The notes under the pieces were generated by a model. It was not told where the DNA came from. It ran no database searches and worked only from the letters and a program-made list of their open reading frames with translations. A stretch of 64,000 nucleotides of DNA. Origin: Nocardioides baekrokdamisoli (GTDB lineage Bacteria; Actinomycetota; Actinomycetes; Propionibacteriales; Nocardioidaceae). The DNA is taken from assembly GCF_003945325.1 (NCBI RefSeq), contig NZ_AP019307.1, positions 868,001 to 932,000 on the forward strand, written 5' to 3'. The stretch's first letter is position 1; every line of letters starts with the position of its first letter. Of this stretch, positions 39,018 through 47,595 are shown piece after piece. The translations under genes and the position numbers were made by a program.

Positions 39018-40370
39018 GTGCGATCTTTCGCTCTGCGTAACAACCTGATCCGTGGTGGAGCCGCAGCAATCGCGGCGTCCGCCATCGTGCTCGCGGTTGC
39101 CGCCCCGGGTTCTGCCGCGACGACGCCGCTCGCGTACGCAGACGCGAACGGGCTGCACTTGAGCCTGCTCGGTTCGCCGACGGTCGACAGCGGCACGTCG
39201 ACGTCCACCACAGACGGCAAGACGTCGAAGACGTGTGTCACTGGTGCCACTCTTTCGCAGATCGACGGTTGCCCCGGCGGTCCGCTCGTACAGCTTCTCG
39301 GCAACCAGTCGCTCATCCCGAGCACTGCGGTCGTCGCACAGAACTCCAAGGCCACCATGGCGAGCCAGGACGGTGTCTCGCAGGCATGCGCCGGCCTCGC
39401 CGGCTCCGGTGCCACGGTTGTGTCCGTCGGCAGCGGTGACTGCATCAAGGGCGGCCAGCAGCTGAGCCTCGACCCGGGCTCGATCAACCTGACGAACCTG
39501 CAGTTGTCCAGCGCCGGCATCCTGACTGGTCTCACCACGCCTGTCCAGGCACTGCTCCAGCCACTTCTGACGCCGATCCTGAGCACCCTCAGCAGCAGCG
39601 TCCTGAGCCCGTTGTCGGGCGCCATTCCGATCCACCTCACCCTTGGCGCGGTGTCGGCGTACTGCTCGGCCACGCCGACCACGGTCTCGGGCAACGGCAC
39701 CGTCGCGGGTCTCAGTCTGGTGGTCGGCCTGCCGGCACCGATCGGACCCATCACGATCCCGCTGAACGTCGGCACGGGCAAGAACGTTCACGTGCTCACG
39801 AACCTGGACCAGGTCGTCACGGCCATCAAGAACGGCGTTGTCAACGCCCTCGACGGGCAGGTCACTGGAATCGCCGGCATCAACACCCTCCTCGGTGGGG
39901 TCGGCAGCGCACTCGACCAGATCCTCGGAACCATCAACGACAACGTCGTGAAGGCCATCGAGGGCCAGTTGGCTCCGCTCGAGCAGAACATCCTCGACGG
40001 CGTGATCAACGCCCAGAGCCAGACGGCTGCTCCGCACCCGACGATCTCGATCACCGCGCTTGACCTCAAGGTCCTGCCGGTGCTCGGCAACCAGGGGATC
40101 GACCTGCGCGTCGGCAAGGTTGACTGTGGCCCGAACTACAAGGCCAACGCTGTCACCCCGCCGGCGAACTGCACGGCGGCGAACAACTGCCCGCCGACCC
40201 CGCCGTCGGCATGCACCGGTACGAACTGCCCCACGAAGGTCACCTCTGGCCTGGCCGCCGGCTACCTGCCGACCGGTCCGCTGGGTATGGCATTCCTCGG
40301 CCTCACGGTCGCGGCTGCTGCTGGCGCTGGCGTGACTGCCGGCGCTCGGGCCCTTCGCAAGAGTGCCTGA
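39018..40370 (+). CDS. exported surface protein, candidate sortase substrate
   Basis: A 450-residue secreted protein of unknown function starting GTG at 39018 behind AGGAA. The signal peptide (GGAAAIAASAIVLAVAAPGSA-ATT) is followed by a Ser/Thr-rich region, a repetitive amphipathic middle (about residues 150-340, with LLQPLLTPILSTLSS and IAGINTLLGGVGSALDQILG), and eight cysteines in total, four of them clustered near residue 390 (NCTAANNCPPTPPSACTGTNC). The end is a cell-wall-sorting-like signal: YLPTGPLG, a hydrophobic helix and RALRKSA. The motif is LPTG, one residue short of LPxTG. The next gene is a sortase that overlaps its stop codon. Confidence 0.75.
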   Translation: MRSFALRNNLIRGGAAAIAASAIVLAVAAPGSAATTPLAYADANGLHLSLLGSPTVDSGTSTSTTDGKTSKTCVTGATLSQIDGCPGGPLVQLLGNQSLIPSTAVVAQNSKATMASQDGVSQACAGLAGSGATVVSVGSGDCIKGGQQLSLDPGSINLTNLQLSSAGILTGLTTPVQALLQPLLTPILSTLSSSVLSPLSGAIPIHLTLGAVSAYCSATPTTVSGNGTVAGLSLVVGLPAPIGPITIPLNVGTGKNVHVLTNLDQVVTAIKNGVVNALDGQVTGIAGINTLLGGVGSALDQILGTINDNVVKAIEGQLAPLEQNILDGVINAQSQTAAPHPTISITALDLKVLPVLGNQGIDLRVGKVDCGPNYKANAVTPPANCTAANNCPPTPPSACTGTNCPTKVTSGLAAGYLPTGPLGMAFLGLTVAAAAGAGVTAGARALRKSA

Positions 40371-40989
40371 CGCACCACTCCGCACTCAGGCCGTCGTCGC
40401 GTGGTTACGCGGCGGCGGCCTGAGTGCTGTTGCACGTGCTGTCAGCGTCTTCGTGGCAGTTCTCAGCGTCGGCCTGATCCTGGCGTCCTTCGTCTGGCCC
40501 GAGCCTGCTGCCCCGGTCGCGGCGAACCCCGCCAATCTCCCCAGCGGTGCGCCACTCAAACTGGTCATCCCGGAGAAGGGCGTCGACGCCCAGGTCATCC
40601 CGATCGCGGTCAAGGACGGAGTGCTCGACCCGCCTCAGGACTTCCGTCAGGTCGGTTGGTGGGAAGGATCATCCATCGCCGGGCCCAGTGGCCTGACGGT
40701 GATCACGGGGCACACAGTCCACACCGGAGACGGCGCGATGGATCTGGTCCCCGATCTCGGTGAGAACCACGAGGTCGACATCGTCACCGACAAGCAGGTG
40801 CTCCGCTACATGGTCACCCACAAGGAGACCCTGACCCGCGAGCAGGTGCAGAAGCAGTCGGAGGACCTGTTCTCTCCGGGACCGGACAACCTGATGCTGA
40901 TCACGTGCACCGATTACAACGGCACCGACTACACCGAGAACATCATCGTCTGGGCGCAACTGGTCGGTTCACGACCGTTGAAGAAGTAG
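40363..40989 (+). CDS. class F-like sortase
   Basis: Membrane-anchored transpeptidase expected to attach the upstream protein to the wall. It starts GTG at 40363, overlapping the preceding stop by 8 bp, and has 208 residues with an N-terminal membrane anchor (AVSVFVAVLSVGLILASFVW). The catalytic His is in TVITGHTVH and the Cys in NLMLITCTDYNG. In class F sortases the catalytic Arg lies two to three residues before the last strand (Y-R-x-N); here the sequence is DYTENIIVWA, with Thr in that place and no other Arg after the Cys until the terminal SRPLKK. Activity therefore needs checking. Confidence 0.8.
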   Translation: MPDAPLRTQAVVAWLRGGGLSAVARAVSVFVAVLSVGLILASFVWPEPAAPVAANPANLPSGAPLKLVIPEKGVDAQVIPIAVKDGVLDPPQDFRQVGWWEGSSIAGPSGLTVITGHTVHTGDGAMDLVPDLGENHEVDIVTDKQVLRYMVTHKETLTREQVQKQSEDLFSPGPDNLMLITCTDYNGTDYTENIIVWAQLVGSRPLKK

Positions 40990-41014
40990 GGTCAGGCCGC
41001 CGAGCGGCCGCCGA

Positions 41015-41266
41015 TCAGTTGCGGATCTTGCGTACGGCCACGACGAGGCCGATGACACCCACGAAGCCGCCGACGGTGGCGGCCACGGCAGTGGTGTTGA
41101 GCTGCCCGGTGGCCGGGTCGACGTAGATCGCCTTCACGTCGGCGATCCGGCGGCTCAGGATCGTCTTCGGGCTCGCCTGGTACAGCAACTGGTCGATCGT
41201 GACAGCAAGGCGCTCACGCGCCTCTTCGATCTCGCGCTCGAGTCCGACGGTGATGTCCTTTGCCAT
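41015..41266 (-). CDS. DUF3618 family membrane protein
   Basis: An 83-residue protein from ATG 41266 (MAKDITVGLEREIEEARERLA). It has an acidic amphipathic N-terminal helix of the DUF3618 type, then a middle segment LSRRIADVKAIYVDPATG and one C-terminal membrane helix (VAATVGGFVGVIGLVVAVRKIRN). The family has no firmly established function and is often encoded beside YtxH/phage-shock-like genes. Divergent from the peroxiredoxin gene with their -10 elements 10 nt apart. Confidence 0.75.
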   Translation of the reverse strand: MAKDITVGLEREIEEARERLAVTIDQLLYQASPKTILSRRIADVKAIYVDPATGQLNTTAVAATVGGFVGVIGLVVAVRKIRN

Positions 41267-41273
41267 GCGCGCC

Positions 41274-41279
41274 ACCCTA
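41274..41279 (-). promoter_or_regulatory. -10 element of the DUF3618 gene, leaderless type
   Basis: TAGGGT on the minus strand with 7 nt before the ATG at 41266. Confidence 0.5.
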
Positions 41280-41289
41280 CCGGCCGCGA

Positions 41290-41295
41290 TAGGTT
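41290..41295 (+). promoter_or_regulatory. -10 element of the peroxiredoxin gene, leaderless type
   Basis: TAGGTT with 7 nt before the ATG at 41303. It lies back to back with the divergent -10 at 41274. Confidence 0.5.
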
Positions 41296-41302
41296 GAGGA
41301 CC

Positions 41303-41767
41303 ATGACTCGCCTCAATGTGGGAGACCCGGCTCCGACCTTCAGCCTGACCTCGGACAGCGGGGAGCAGGTGTCGCTTTCGGACTTCGCCGGCAGGTCCGT
41401 GATCGTCTACTTCTACCCCGCCGCGATGACCCCGGGCTGCACCAAACAGGCGTGCGACTTCACCGACTCACTCGATGCTCTCCAAGCGCAGGGATACGTC
41501 GTGCTCGGCATCTCCCCCGACAAGCCGGAGAAGCTGGCGAAGTTCCGGGAGCGGGATGGCCTCACCATCACCCTGCTGTCGGACCCCGACCGGAGTGTCC
41601 TCACCGCGTACGGCGCGTACGGCGAGAAGAGCCTCTACGGAAAGATCGTCACCGGCGTGATCCGGTCGACCTTCGTGGTCGGCCCGGACGGGAAGCTGGC
41701 GTCCGCGGCGTACAACGTGAAGGCGACGGGCCACGTCGCGAAACTGCGCAGGGATCTGGGACTGTAG
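41303..41767 (+). CDS. bcp: thioredoxin-dependent thiol peroxidase, BCP type
   Basis: Reduces hydrogen peroxide and organic peroxides using thioredoxin. From ATG 41303 (MTRLNVGDPAPTFSL) it has 154 residues. The peroxidatic Cys is in YFYPAAMTPGCTKQACDF, with the possible resolving Cys five residues later, the atypical 2-Cys BCP arrangement; the catalytic Thr and Arg (later in RSTFVVGPDGK) are present. Its TAG stop is 1 bp from the 3' end of the convergent tRNA-Leu. Confidence 0.94.
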   Translation: MTRLNVGDPAPTFSLTSDSGEQVSLSDFAGRSVIVYFYPAAMTPGCTKQACDFTDSLDALQAQGYVVLGISPDKPEKLAKFRERDGLTITLLSDPDRSVLTAYGAYGEKSLYGKIVTGVIRSTFVVGPDGKLASAAYNVKATGHVAKLRRDLGL

Positions 41768-41768
41768 G

Positions 41769-41850
41769 TGCCGAAGGCGGGAGTCGAACCCGCACGCCCG
41801 AAGGCACGCGGACCTAAACCGCGCATGTCTGCCTGTTCCATCACTTCGGC
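41769..41850 (-). tRNA. tRNA-Leu (TAG)
   Basis: Class II cloverleaf on the minus strand: acceptor GCCGAAG/CTTCGGC, discriminator A, anticodon stem CGCGG/CCGCG around TTTAGGT giving TAG, and a long variable arm TGCCTTCGGGCGT. CCA is not encoded. Confidence 0.95.
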
Positions 41851-41976
41851 TGAGTGACGCTCAGTCTAGGAGGCGGGATCCCGTCGTCCACCAACTGCGG
41901 AGAGATGCCGGAACGGTCGGGGCGGGAATGGGCATCTACCCACAGTTGGCGTCCTACGGGCTGCAGGTGTCCTCGA

Positions 41977-41982
41977 TAGGGT
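41977..41982 (+). promoter_or_regulatory. -10 element of maf, leaderless type
   Basis: TAGGGT with 6 nt before the GTG at 41989. The remaining 138-bp gap after tRNA-Leu shows no other recognisable element. Confidence 0.5.
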
Positions 41983-41988
41983 CGAGGC

Positions 41989-42573
41989 GTGACGACGATT
42001 GTCCTGGCCAGCCAGTCCCCCGCACGCCTGCAGACGTTGCGCAACGCCGGGCTCGACCCGCAGGTGATCGTCAGCGGTGTGGACGAGTCGCAACTCGACG
42101 GCCTCCCGCCGCGCGAGCTCGCACTCGGACTGGCTCGGCTGAAGGCCGAAGCAGTCGCACCCCAGGTGCCCGACGCAGTGGTGATCGGCTGCGACAGCGT
42201 CCTGGAGTTCGAGGGGCAGCCGCTCGGCAAGCCACGGGACGCCGAGGAGGCGATCGCCCGGTGGCAGCGGATGCGCGGTCGCAGCGGCGTGCTCCTGACC
42301 GGCCACGCGATCGTACGCGGTGACGAACTGGTCGCCGCGACAGCCGAGACGACCGTGCATTTCGCCGACCTGAGTGACGAGGAGATCGAGGCGTACGTCG
42401 CCACCGGAGAACCGCTGCACGTGGCCGGCGCGTTCACGGTGGACTCGCTCGGCGGCCCGTTCGTCACCTCGATCGAGGGTGACTATCACAACGTGGTCGG
42501 CATCAGCCTTCCGTTGTTGCGCGAACTCCTGGGCGAGCTGGGGATCCGTTGGACGGATCTGTGGCGAGGTTGA
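41989..42573 (+). CDS. maf: Maf-family nucleotide pyrophosphatase
   Basis: Hydrolyses non-canonical or modified nucleoside triphosphates and is linked to arrest of septation. The 194 residues start GTG (VTTIVLASQSPARLQTLRNAGL); the substrate loop SQSPARxxxL, the acidic D-S-V (VIGCDSVLEFEGQPLGKP) and the later FTVDSLGGPFVTSIEGDYHNVVGISLPLL block are conserved. The 3' end overlaps the convergent gtrA gene by 71 bp. Confidence 0.94.
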   Translation: MTTIVLASQSPARLQTLRNAGLDPQVIVSGVDESQLDGLPPRELALGLARLKAEAVAPQVPDAVVIGCDSVLEFEGQPLGKPRDAEEAIARWQRMRGRSGVLLTGHAIVRGDELVAATAETTVHFADLSDEEIEAYVATGEPLHVAGAFTVDSLGGPFVTSIEGDYHNVVGISLPLLRELLGELGIRWTDLWRG

Positions 42574-43042
42574 ACTCGATCGAGTCCTCGGTGCCGTACA
42601 CCGCCGTGTAGCGGATCGGGCGCTGGAAGACGAAGCGCTTGAACAGGAAGAAGCGGGCCACCTGAGCGATCAGTTGCCCCACGACGTTGCCGGCCAGATT
42701 GTCCGCCAGCGGTGACGTCCACCCGAAGCCGTGCCGGGTCAACCACATGCATCCGACGGGGATGGTGAAGCTCAGGATGTTGATCACCGCGTACGAGACG
42801 AATCCCTTGCCGGCGTTCTCGACGGTGTGGTGCTTGAAGGTCCACCGGCGCGACATCTCGTACGAGATGACCATGCCGACACCGTTGGCCAGGTAGTACG
42901 ACGTCGTCCTGTGCCCGTCGAGCGGCGTCGGGATGATCCCGTACGCCATGACGTTGTAGAGCACCACCGCCGAGGCCGTACTGATGCCTCCGACGGCCAT
43001 GAACCGAAGAATCTCTCCGGTCAGACGTCTACGGCGGGACAT
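42503..43042 (-). CDS. GtrA-family membrane protein
   Basis: A 179-residue four-helix protein of the GtrA/DPMS flippase family, thought to move polyprenyl-linked sugars across the membrane. Hallmarks are FMAVGGISTASAVVLYNVMAY, ANGVGMVISYEMSRRWTFKH and ARFFLFKRFVFQ. It has a 30-residue polar C-terminal tail that lies over the 3' end of maf in the opposite strand. TAGGCT 6 nt before the ATG. The maf-gtrA-accA3 order recalls the Rv3277-Rv3285 neighbourhood of M. tuberculosis. Confidence 0.85.
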   Translation of the reverse strand: MSRRRRLTGEILRFMAVGGISTASAVVLYNVMAYGIIPTPLDGHRTTSYYLANGVGMVISYEMSRRWTFKHHTVENAGKGFVSYAVINILSFTIPVGCMWLTRHGFGWTSPLADNLAGNVVGQLIAQVARFFLFKRFVFQRPIRYTAVYGTEDSIEFNLATDPSNGSPARPGVRATTEG

Positions 43043-43048
43043 GTGCAG

Positions 43049-43054
43049 AGCCTA
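43049..43054 (-). promoter_or_regulatory. -10 element of gtrA, leaderless type
   Basis: TAGGCT on the minus strand with 6 nt before the ATG at 43042. Confidence 0.5.
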
Positions 43055-43119
43055 GGACCTGCCTCCCCTAGACTCAGGCCGTTCCCCCGCGTGCCGGACA
43101 AGTTGGTAGGAGTCCCACT

Positions 43120-44898
43120 TTGAGCAAGCCGCTGACCAAGGTTCTGATCGCGAACCGTGGCGAGATCGCTGTTCGTGTCATTCGCGCCTGCAAGGATGCC
43201 GGCATCGGCTCCGTTGCTGTGTACGCAGAGCCCGACCGCGACGCGTTGTTCGTACGCCTGGCCGATGAGGCGTACTCCCTCAACGGGTCGACCCCCGCCG
43301 ACTCGTACCTGGTGATCGAGAAGATCATCGCGGTCGCGAAGGAGTCCGGTGCGGACTCGGTCCACCCCGGTTACGGCTTCCTCGCCGAGAACGCACACTT
43401 CGCCCAGGCTGTCATCGACGCCGGGCTGATCTGGATCGGTCCGTCCCCGGCCGCCATCGAGGGTCTCGGCGACAAGGCCAAGGCCAAGCAGATCGCTCTG
43501 GCCGCCGGTGCCCCGTTGGCCCCGGGCCTGAAGGACGCGGTCGAGAACGCCGACCAGATCGTCGAATTCGCCAAGGAGCACGGCCTTCCGGTCGCCATCA
43601 AGGCAGTCTTCGGTGGTGGCGGTCGCGGCCTCAAGGTCGCCCGCACCCTGGAGGAGATCCCGGAGCTGTTCGAGTCCGCCACCCGTGAGGCGATCAGCGC
43701 CTTCGGTCGTGGCGAGTGCCTGGTCGAGAAGTTCCTCGACAAGCCGCGTCACGTCGAGACCCAGTGCCTCGCCGACTCCCACGGCAACGTCGTGGTCGTC
43801 TCCACCCGCGACTGCTCGCTGCAGCGTCGTCACCAGAAGCTCGTCGAGGAGGCGCCGGCACCGTTCCTCACCGAGGAGCAGAACAAGCGTCTGTACGAGT
43901 CCTCCAAGGCGATCCTGAAGGAGGCCGGTTACGTCGGCGCCGGAACGTGTGAGTTCCTGGTCGCCGTCGACGGCACCATCTCCTTCCTCGAGGTCAACAC
44001 CCGCCTCCAGGTCGAGCACTGTGTCTCCGAAGAGGTCACCGGCATCGACCTGGTCCGTGAGATGTTCCGCATCGCCGCTGGCGAGGAGCTCGGCTACGGC
44101 GACCCGGAGATCCACGGCCACTCGATCGAGTTCCGGATCAACGCCGAGGACGGCGGCAACAACTTCATGCCGGCCCCGGGAACCCTGACCAAGTGGAGCC
44201 CGCCGCAGGGCCCCGGCGTCCGCTTCGACGGCGGGTACGAGAACGGCGAGACCATCCCGGGCTCGTTCGACTCCCTCATCGGCAAGCTGATCATCACCGG
44301 CAAGGACCGTACGCAGGCCATCGAGCGCTCGCGTCGTGCCCTGTCGGAGTTCATCGTGGACGGCATGCCGACCGCCATCACCTTCGATGAGGTCATCGTC
44401 AATGACCCGGCCTGGGTCGGCGCCTCCAACCCGTCCGGCGAAGGTTCCTTCGACGTGTACACGACGTGGATCGAGACCGACTTCAACAACACCATCGTCC
44501 CGTTCAAGGGCGAGGCCGGCGAGGCTGACGAGGACGGCGAGCGCCAGACCGTCGTCGTCGAGGTCGGCGGCAAGCGCCTCTCGGTCGTCATCCCGGCTGG
44601 TCTCGGCGGGCTGTCGGCCGGCCCGGTCGCCGGTGGTGCCAAGAAGCCGAAGACGGCTCGCAAGAAGGCCGGCGCTGCCGTGTCCGGCGACGCCGTCGCC
44701 GCCCCGATGCAGGGCACCATCGTCAAGATCGCCGTCGAGGAAGGCCAGGAGGTCGCCGAGGGCGACGTCATCGTGGTCCTCGAGGCGATGAAGATGGAGC
44801 AGCCCCTCAAGGCTCACAAGGCTGGCGTCGTGACCGGTCTGGCTGCCGCAGTCGGCGAGACGGTCTCCAATGGGGCCGTGGTCTGCGAGATCAAGTAG
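43120..44898 (+). CDS. accA3: acyl-CoA carboxylase alpha subunit (biotin carboxylase-BCCP)
   Basis: Carboxylates biotin and carries it, supplying malonyl-CoA and methylmalonyl-CoA for fatty acid synthesis together with separate beta subunits. The TTG start at 43120 is set by TAGGAG 7 nt upstream, and gives 592 residues. Biotin carboxylase fills about 1-450 ([21 protein letters not shown] grasp [28 protein letters not shown]). The biotinyl domain is at the end, with the biotin Lys in [16 protein letters not shown] Lys/Ala-rich linker ([13 protein letters not shown]) joins them. It is the AccA3/AccA2 type of Actinobacteria. A strong hairpin follows the stop. Confidence 0.95.
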   Translation: MSKPLTKVLIANRGEIAVRVIRACKDAGIGSVAVYAEPDRDALFVRLADEAYSLNGSTPADSYLVIEKIIAVAKESGADSVHPGYGFLAENAHFAQAVIDAGLIWIGPSPAAIEGLGDKAKAKQIALAAGAPLAPGLKDAVENADQIVEFAKEHGLPVAIKAVFGGGGRGLKVARTLEEIPELFESATREAISAFGRGECLVEKFLDKPRHVETQCLADSHGNVVVVSTRDCSLQRRHQKLVEEAPAPFLTEEQNKRLYESSKAILKEAGYVGAGTCEFLVAVDGTISFLEVNTRLQVEHCVSEEVTGIDLVREMFRIAAGEELGYGDPEIHGHSIEFRINAEDGGNNFMPAPGTLTKWSPPQGPGVRFDGGYENGETIPGSFDSLIGKLIITGKDRTQAIERSRRALSEFIVDGMPTAITFDEVIVNDPAWVGASNPSGEGSFDVYTTWIETDFNNTIVPFKGEAGEADEDGERQTVVVEVGGKRLSVVIPAGLGGLSAGPVAGGAKKPKTARKKAGAAVSGDAVAAPMQGTIVKIAVEEGQEVAEGDVIVVLEAMKMEQPLKAHKAGVVTGLAAAVGETVSNGAVVCEIK

Positions 44899-44910
44899 TT
44901 CTGACGTGAC

Positions 44911-44940
44911 CGAAGGGCCCGGCATCGCCCGGGCCCTTCG
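44911..44940. terminator. bidirectional terminator after accA3
   Basis: Perfect 12-bp arms CGAAGGGCCCGG and complement around CATCGC. It lies between accA3 and the convergent SpoIID-like gene, and no long T tract follows. Confidence 0.75.
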
Positions 44941-44957
44941 TCGTACCCGCCTGGTTC

Positions 44958-46148
44958 TCAGGAGATGTGGAAGCCCATGTTCGCGGACCTGAGGCCGTTC
45001 ATCACCCGGAACTGATAGCCGTAGAACGTGCAGGATCCGCTCGGGCCCTTGACGATCACGCGTGACAACCAGGGGTTGTTCGACGGCGGATAGTGCTCGG
45101 CGGTCACCGAGGTGATGCTCGACCCCGCCGAGGGGCACTCGTTCAACAATGTCGTGACGGAGATCGAGGCGGACCAGGTCGCGTACGGATTGCCGCTGTA
45201 CTGCTCGTACGGGTCGGGCTGTGACGGCAGGTAGGGCTGCGGGTTCGTCGACGCCGCGAGTTCGTACCCTCCGTTGCTCGAGGAGAACTCGGTGAATGCC
45301 GGCTTGCCGCCGTACATGAGGATCTGACCGGTCGTCGCCGAGGCTGCCGTGTTGGTGGAGGCCTGCTCCGCGGTGAATCCCCCGTACACCTGGGATCGGG
45401 TGTCGTCGAAGAGGTCGTACTCGGGGCTTGCCGGCGTAGCCATCTCGAACGCGGCATAGGTCCTCGCTGCCACCGCCTGAGCCTTGAGCGCCTCGGGCTG
45501 CCAACTGGAGGGCATCTCCGAGGGGATGACGCCGAGGATGTACTGGTCGAGCTGCAACGTGTTGACGATCCAACGCGTCGCGGCGCTGGGAGACGGCAGC
45601 ACCGCCCCGACAGTGCCGCGGTAGGAGCGCCAGCCTCCGGGTACACCGATGCTGATCGGGTTGCCCAGGGCATAGAAGTCGAGCTCTCCGACGACAGCGG
45701 TGTACGTCTTCCAGCCGGCCGCCACGTGATACATCAGCACGCTGCGGCCGCCGCTGGCCGGGACGATCTGCCACTGATCCGCTGTCGGCTGGACCTTGCC
45801 GAGGTTCCACACGGACGTGTGCCCACGCCACGATGCCGTCAGACTCGACCGCGGTCGCGCCACCACCTTGTTGGTGGTGATCCCGGCGAGCAGAACCCGC
45901 ACCAGGCCCGTCTTCGTGGACCACGTCGTGTGCGGGTAGTAGAAGCCGAGGATCTGCTTGTAATCGAGCCCCTTGATGGCAGCGCCGCGGGCGCCGTACT
46001 GACTCATCCCATGGCCGTGGCCCCAACCGTGGCCGGAGATCACCATGTGTTGGGAGGCCGTGTACGCCTGGGCGCTGGACGGACTGAACAGGGTCGCAAC
46101 CGCAGCGGCCAGGGCGGCGACCACGGCCCGAGAGCGACGACGAATCAT
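44958..46148 (-). CDS. secreted SpoIID/LytB-domain protein
   Basis: Predicted exported lytic transglycosylase-like protein of 396 residues. A signal peptide (RRRSRAVVAALAAAVATLFSPSSAQA) is followed by ISGHGWGHGHGMSQYGA, the SpoIID signature, here at the N-terminal end as in many actinobacterial members rather than at the C-terminus. The core contains LDQYILGVIPSEMPSSWQPEALKAQAVAARTYA, with the catalytic Glu in PSEMP. Its ATG overlaps the lpdA stop (ATGA at 46145-46148), so it is translated with a cytoplasmic flavoenzyme to which it has no obvious link. Confidence 0.9.
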   Translation of the reverse strand: MIRRRSRAVVAALAAAVATLFSPSSAQAYTASQHMVISGHGWGHGHGMSQYGARGAAIKGLDYKQILGFYYPHTTWSTKTGLVRVLLAGITTNKVVARPRSSLTASWRGHTSVWNLGKVQPTADQWQIVPASGGRSVLMYHVAAGWKTYTAVVGELDFYALGNPISIGVPGGWRSYRGTVGAVLPSPSAATRWIVNTLQLDQYILGVIPSEMPSSWQPEALKAQAVAARTYAAFEMATPASPEYDLFDDTRSQVYGGFTAEQASTNTAASATTGQILMYGGKPAFTEFSSSNGGYELAASTNPQPYLPSQPDPYEQYSGNPYATWSASISVTTLLNECPSAGSSITSVTAEHYPPSNNPWLSRVIVKGPSGSCTFYGYQFRVMNGLRSANMGFHIS

Positions 46149-47521
46149 CCTTCGACTGTATGCAACCGCCTCGCGACTTCGGCAATCGAACCACTGACGG
46201 AGGGGTAGATCGTGTACGCCGCCGCGACCTGGTCGACCGTGAGGTGGGCGGTCACCGCCAGCGAGATCGGGTGGATCAATTCACTGGCGCGCGGTCCGAC
46301 CACGACGCCGCCCACGACGATCCCGGACCCCTTCAACGCGATCAGCTTCACGAAGCCGTCCTTGATGCCCTGCATCTTCGCCCGGGGGTTGCCACTGAGA
46401 TCGAGCTTGACCACGTCTGCGGAGACGACGCCGTTGTCGACATCGGACTGGGTCCACCCCACCGTGGCGATCTCGGGGCTGGTGAAGACGTTGCTGGACA
46501 CCAGCTTGAGATCCAACGGCTGGACGGCGTCGCCGAGGAGATGCCGCATCGCGATGCGTCCGGCCATCGCGGCGACACTGGCCAGCATGAACCCACCGGT
46601 GCAGTCGCCTGCGGCATAGATCCCGGGTGCGCTCGTACGCGAGACCCTGTCGGTGTGGATGAAGCCGCCCTCGTCCATGTGGACCCCGGCCTCGGCCAGA
46701 CCCAGATCCTCGGTGTTAGGGACCGAGCCCAGCGCGAGGATGCAGTGGCTGCCGGTGACACTGCGGCCGTCGGCCAACCTCACCGTGACGACGTCACCGT
46801 CGCGGGTCACCGATTCCATCCGGGACCTGCCCAGGACCGTCATGCCACGCCGGGTCAGGACGTCTTCGAGCACCTGGGCCGCATCCGCGTCCTCGCCGGG
46901 GAGTACGCGTTCGCGCGAACTGATCAGGGTCACCGGCACGCCGAGCGCCAAGTACGCGCTGGCGAATTCCGCCCCGGTGACGCCCGAGCCCACGACGATC
47001 AGGTCCTCGGGCAGCTCGGTGAGTTCGTACACCTGCTCCCAGGTCAAGATGCGTTCGCCGTCGGGCAGCGCCGACGGGAGCACCCGCGGACGGGCGCCGG
47101 TGGCGATCAGGATTGCGTCGGCCTCGACGAGTTGCTCGCCGCCGTCGTTGAGGGCGACGCGTACGCTCGTCCGCCCCTCGACCCGACCGATGCCGCGCAC
47201 GATCGTGATGTCGCGACGGGTGAGCCGACCCTCGATGTCGTACGACTGCGCGGCAGCCAAGGCCTTGACCCGCTCGTTGACGACCTTGAGGTCGACTTCG
47301 AGGGTGCCGTGATGACCGATCCCGAGCTCCCCAGCGCCGGCGACCTCGGTCATCAGGTCGCTGGTCGCGATCAGTGTCTTGCTCGGCACGCAGTCAGTGA
47401 GGACCGCACTGCCGCCGAGCCCGTCGCGGTCGATGACGGTGACATCGGCACCCAACTGTTGGGCGACCAGGGCTGCTTCGTAGCCGCCGGGTCCACCACC
47501 GATGATCGCAACCGACGTCAT
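46145..47521 (-). CDS. lpdA: LpdA-type NAD(P)H quinone reductase
   Basis: FAD enzyme of the pyridine nucleotide-disulfide family, 458 residues from ATG 47521. The FAD site GGGPGGYEAA, the NAD site VVGSGVTGAEFA and the C-terminal dimer domain are intact. The redox Cys pair of dihydrolipoamide dehydrogenase (GTCxxxGCIPSK) reads GGSAVLTDCVPSK, keeping only the second Cys, and the catalytic HPTxxE becomes HPISLAV. This matches M. tuberculosis Rv3303c (LpdA), which reduces quinones instead of lipoamide. The earlier in-frame region up to 47629 is not needed. Confidence 0.9.
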   Translation of the reverse strand: MTSVAIIGGGPGGYEAALVAQQLGADVTVIDRDGLGGSAVLTDCVPSKTLIATSDLMTEVAGAGELGIGHHGTLEVDLKVVNERVKALAAAQSYDIEGRLTRRDITIVRGIGRVEGRTSVRVALNDGGEQLVEADAILIATGARPRVLPSALPDGERILTWEQVYELTELPEDLIVVGSGVTGAEFASAYLALGVPVTLISSRERVLPGEDADAAQVLEDVLTRRGMTVLGRSRMESVTRDGDVVTVRLADGRSVTGSHCILALGSVPNTEDLGLAEAGVHMDEGGFIHTDRVSRTSAPGIYAAGDCTGGFMLASVAAMAGRIAMRHLLGDAVQPLDLKLVSSNVFTSPEIATVGWTQSDVDNGVVSADVVKLDLSGNPRAKMQGIKDGFVKLIALKGSGIVVGGVVVGPRASELIHPISLAVTAHLTVDQVAAAYTIYPSVSGSIAEVARRLHTVEG

Positions 47522-47583
47522 GCCGTCATTCTCGCAGGCGGCACGACCGACGACCCCAGCTGGCGAGCGCGATTTATGAGCAA

Positions 47584-47589
47584 TACGGT
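47584..47589 (+). promoter_or_regulatory. -10 element of the lipoprotein gene, leaderless type
   Basis: TACGGT with 6 nt before the ATG at 47596. Confidence 0.4.
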
Positions 47590-47595
47590 GACGGA

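Noticed and set aside
43021..46194. 1057-codon open frame antisense to accA3 and running out of frame through the SpoIID gene
   Set aside because: It overlaps two strongly supported genes and shows no motifs.
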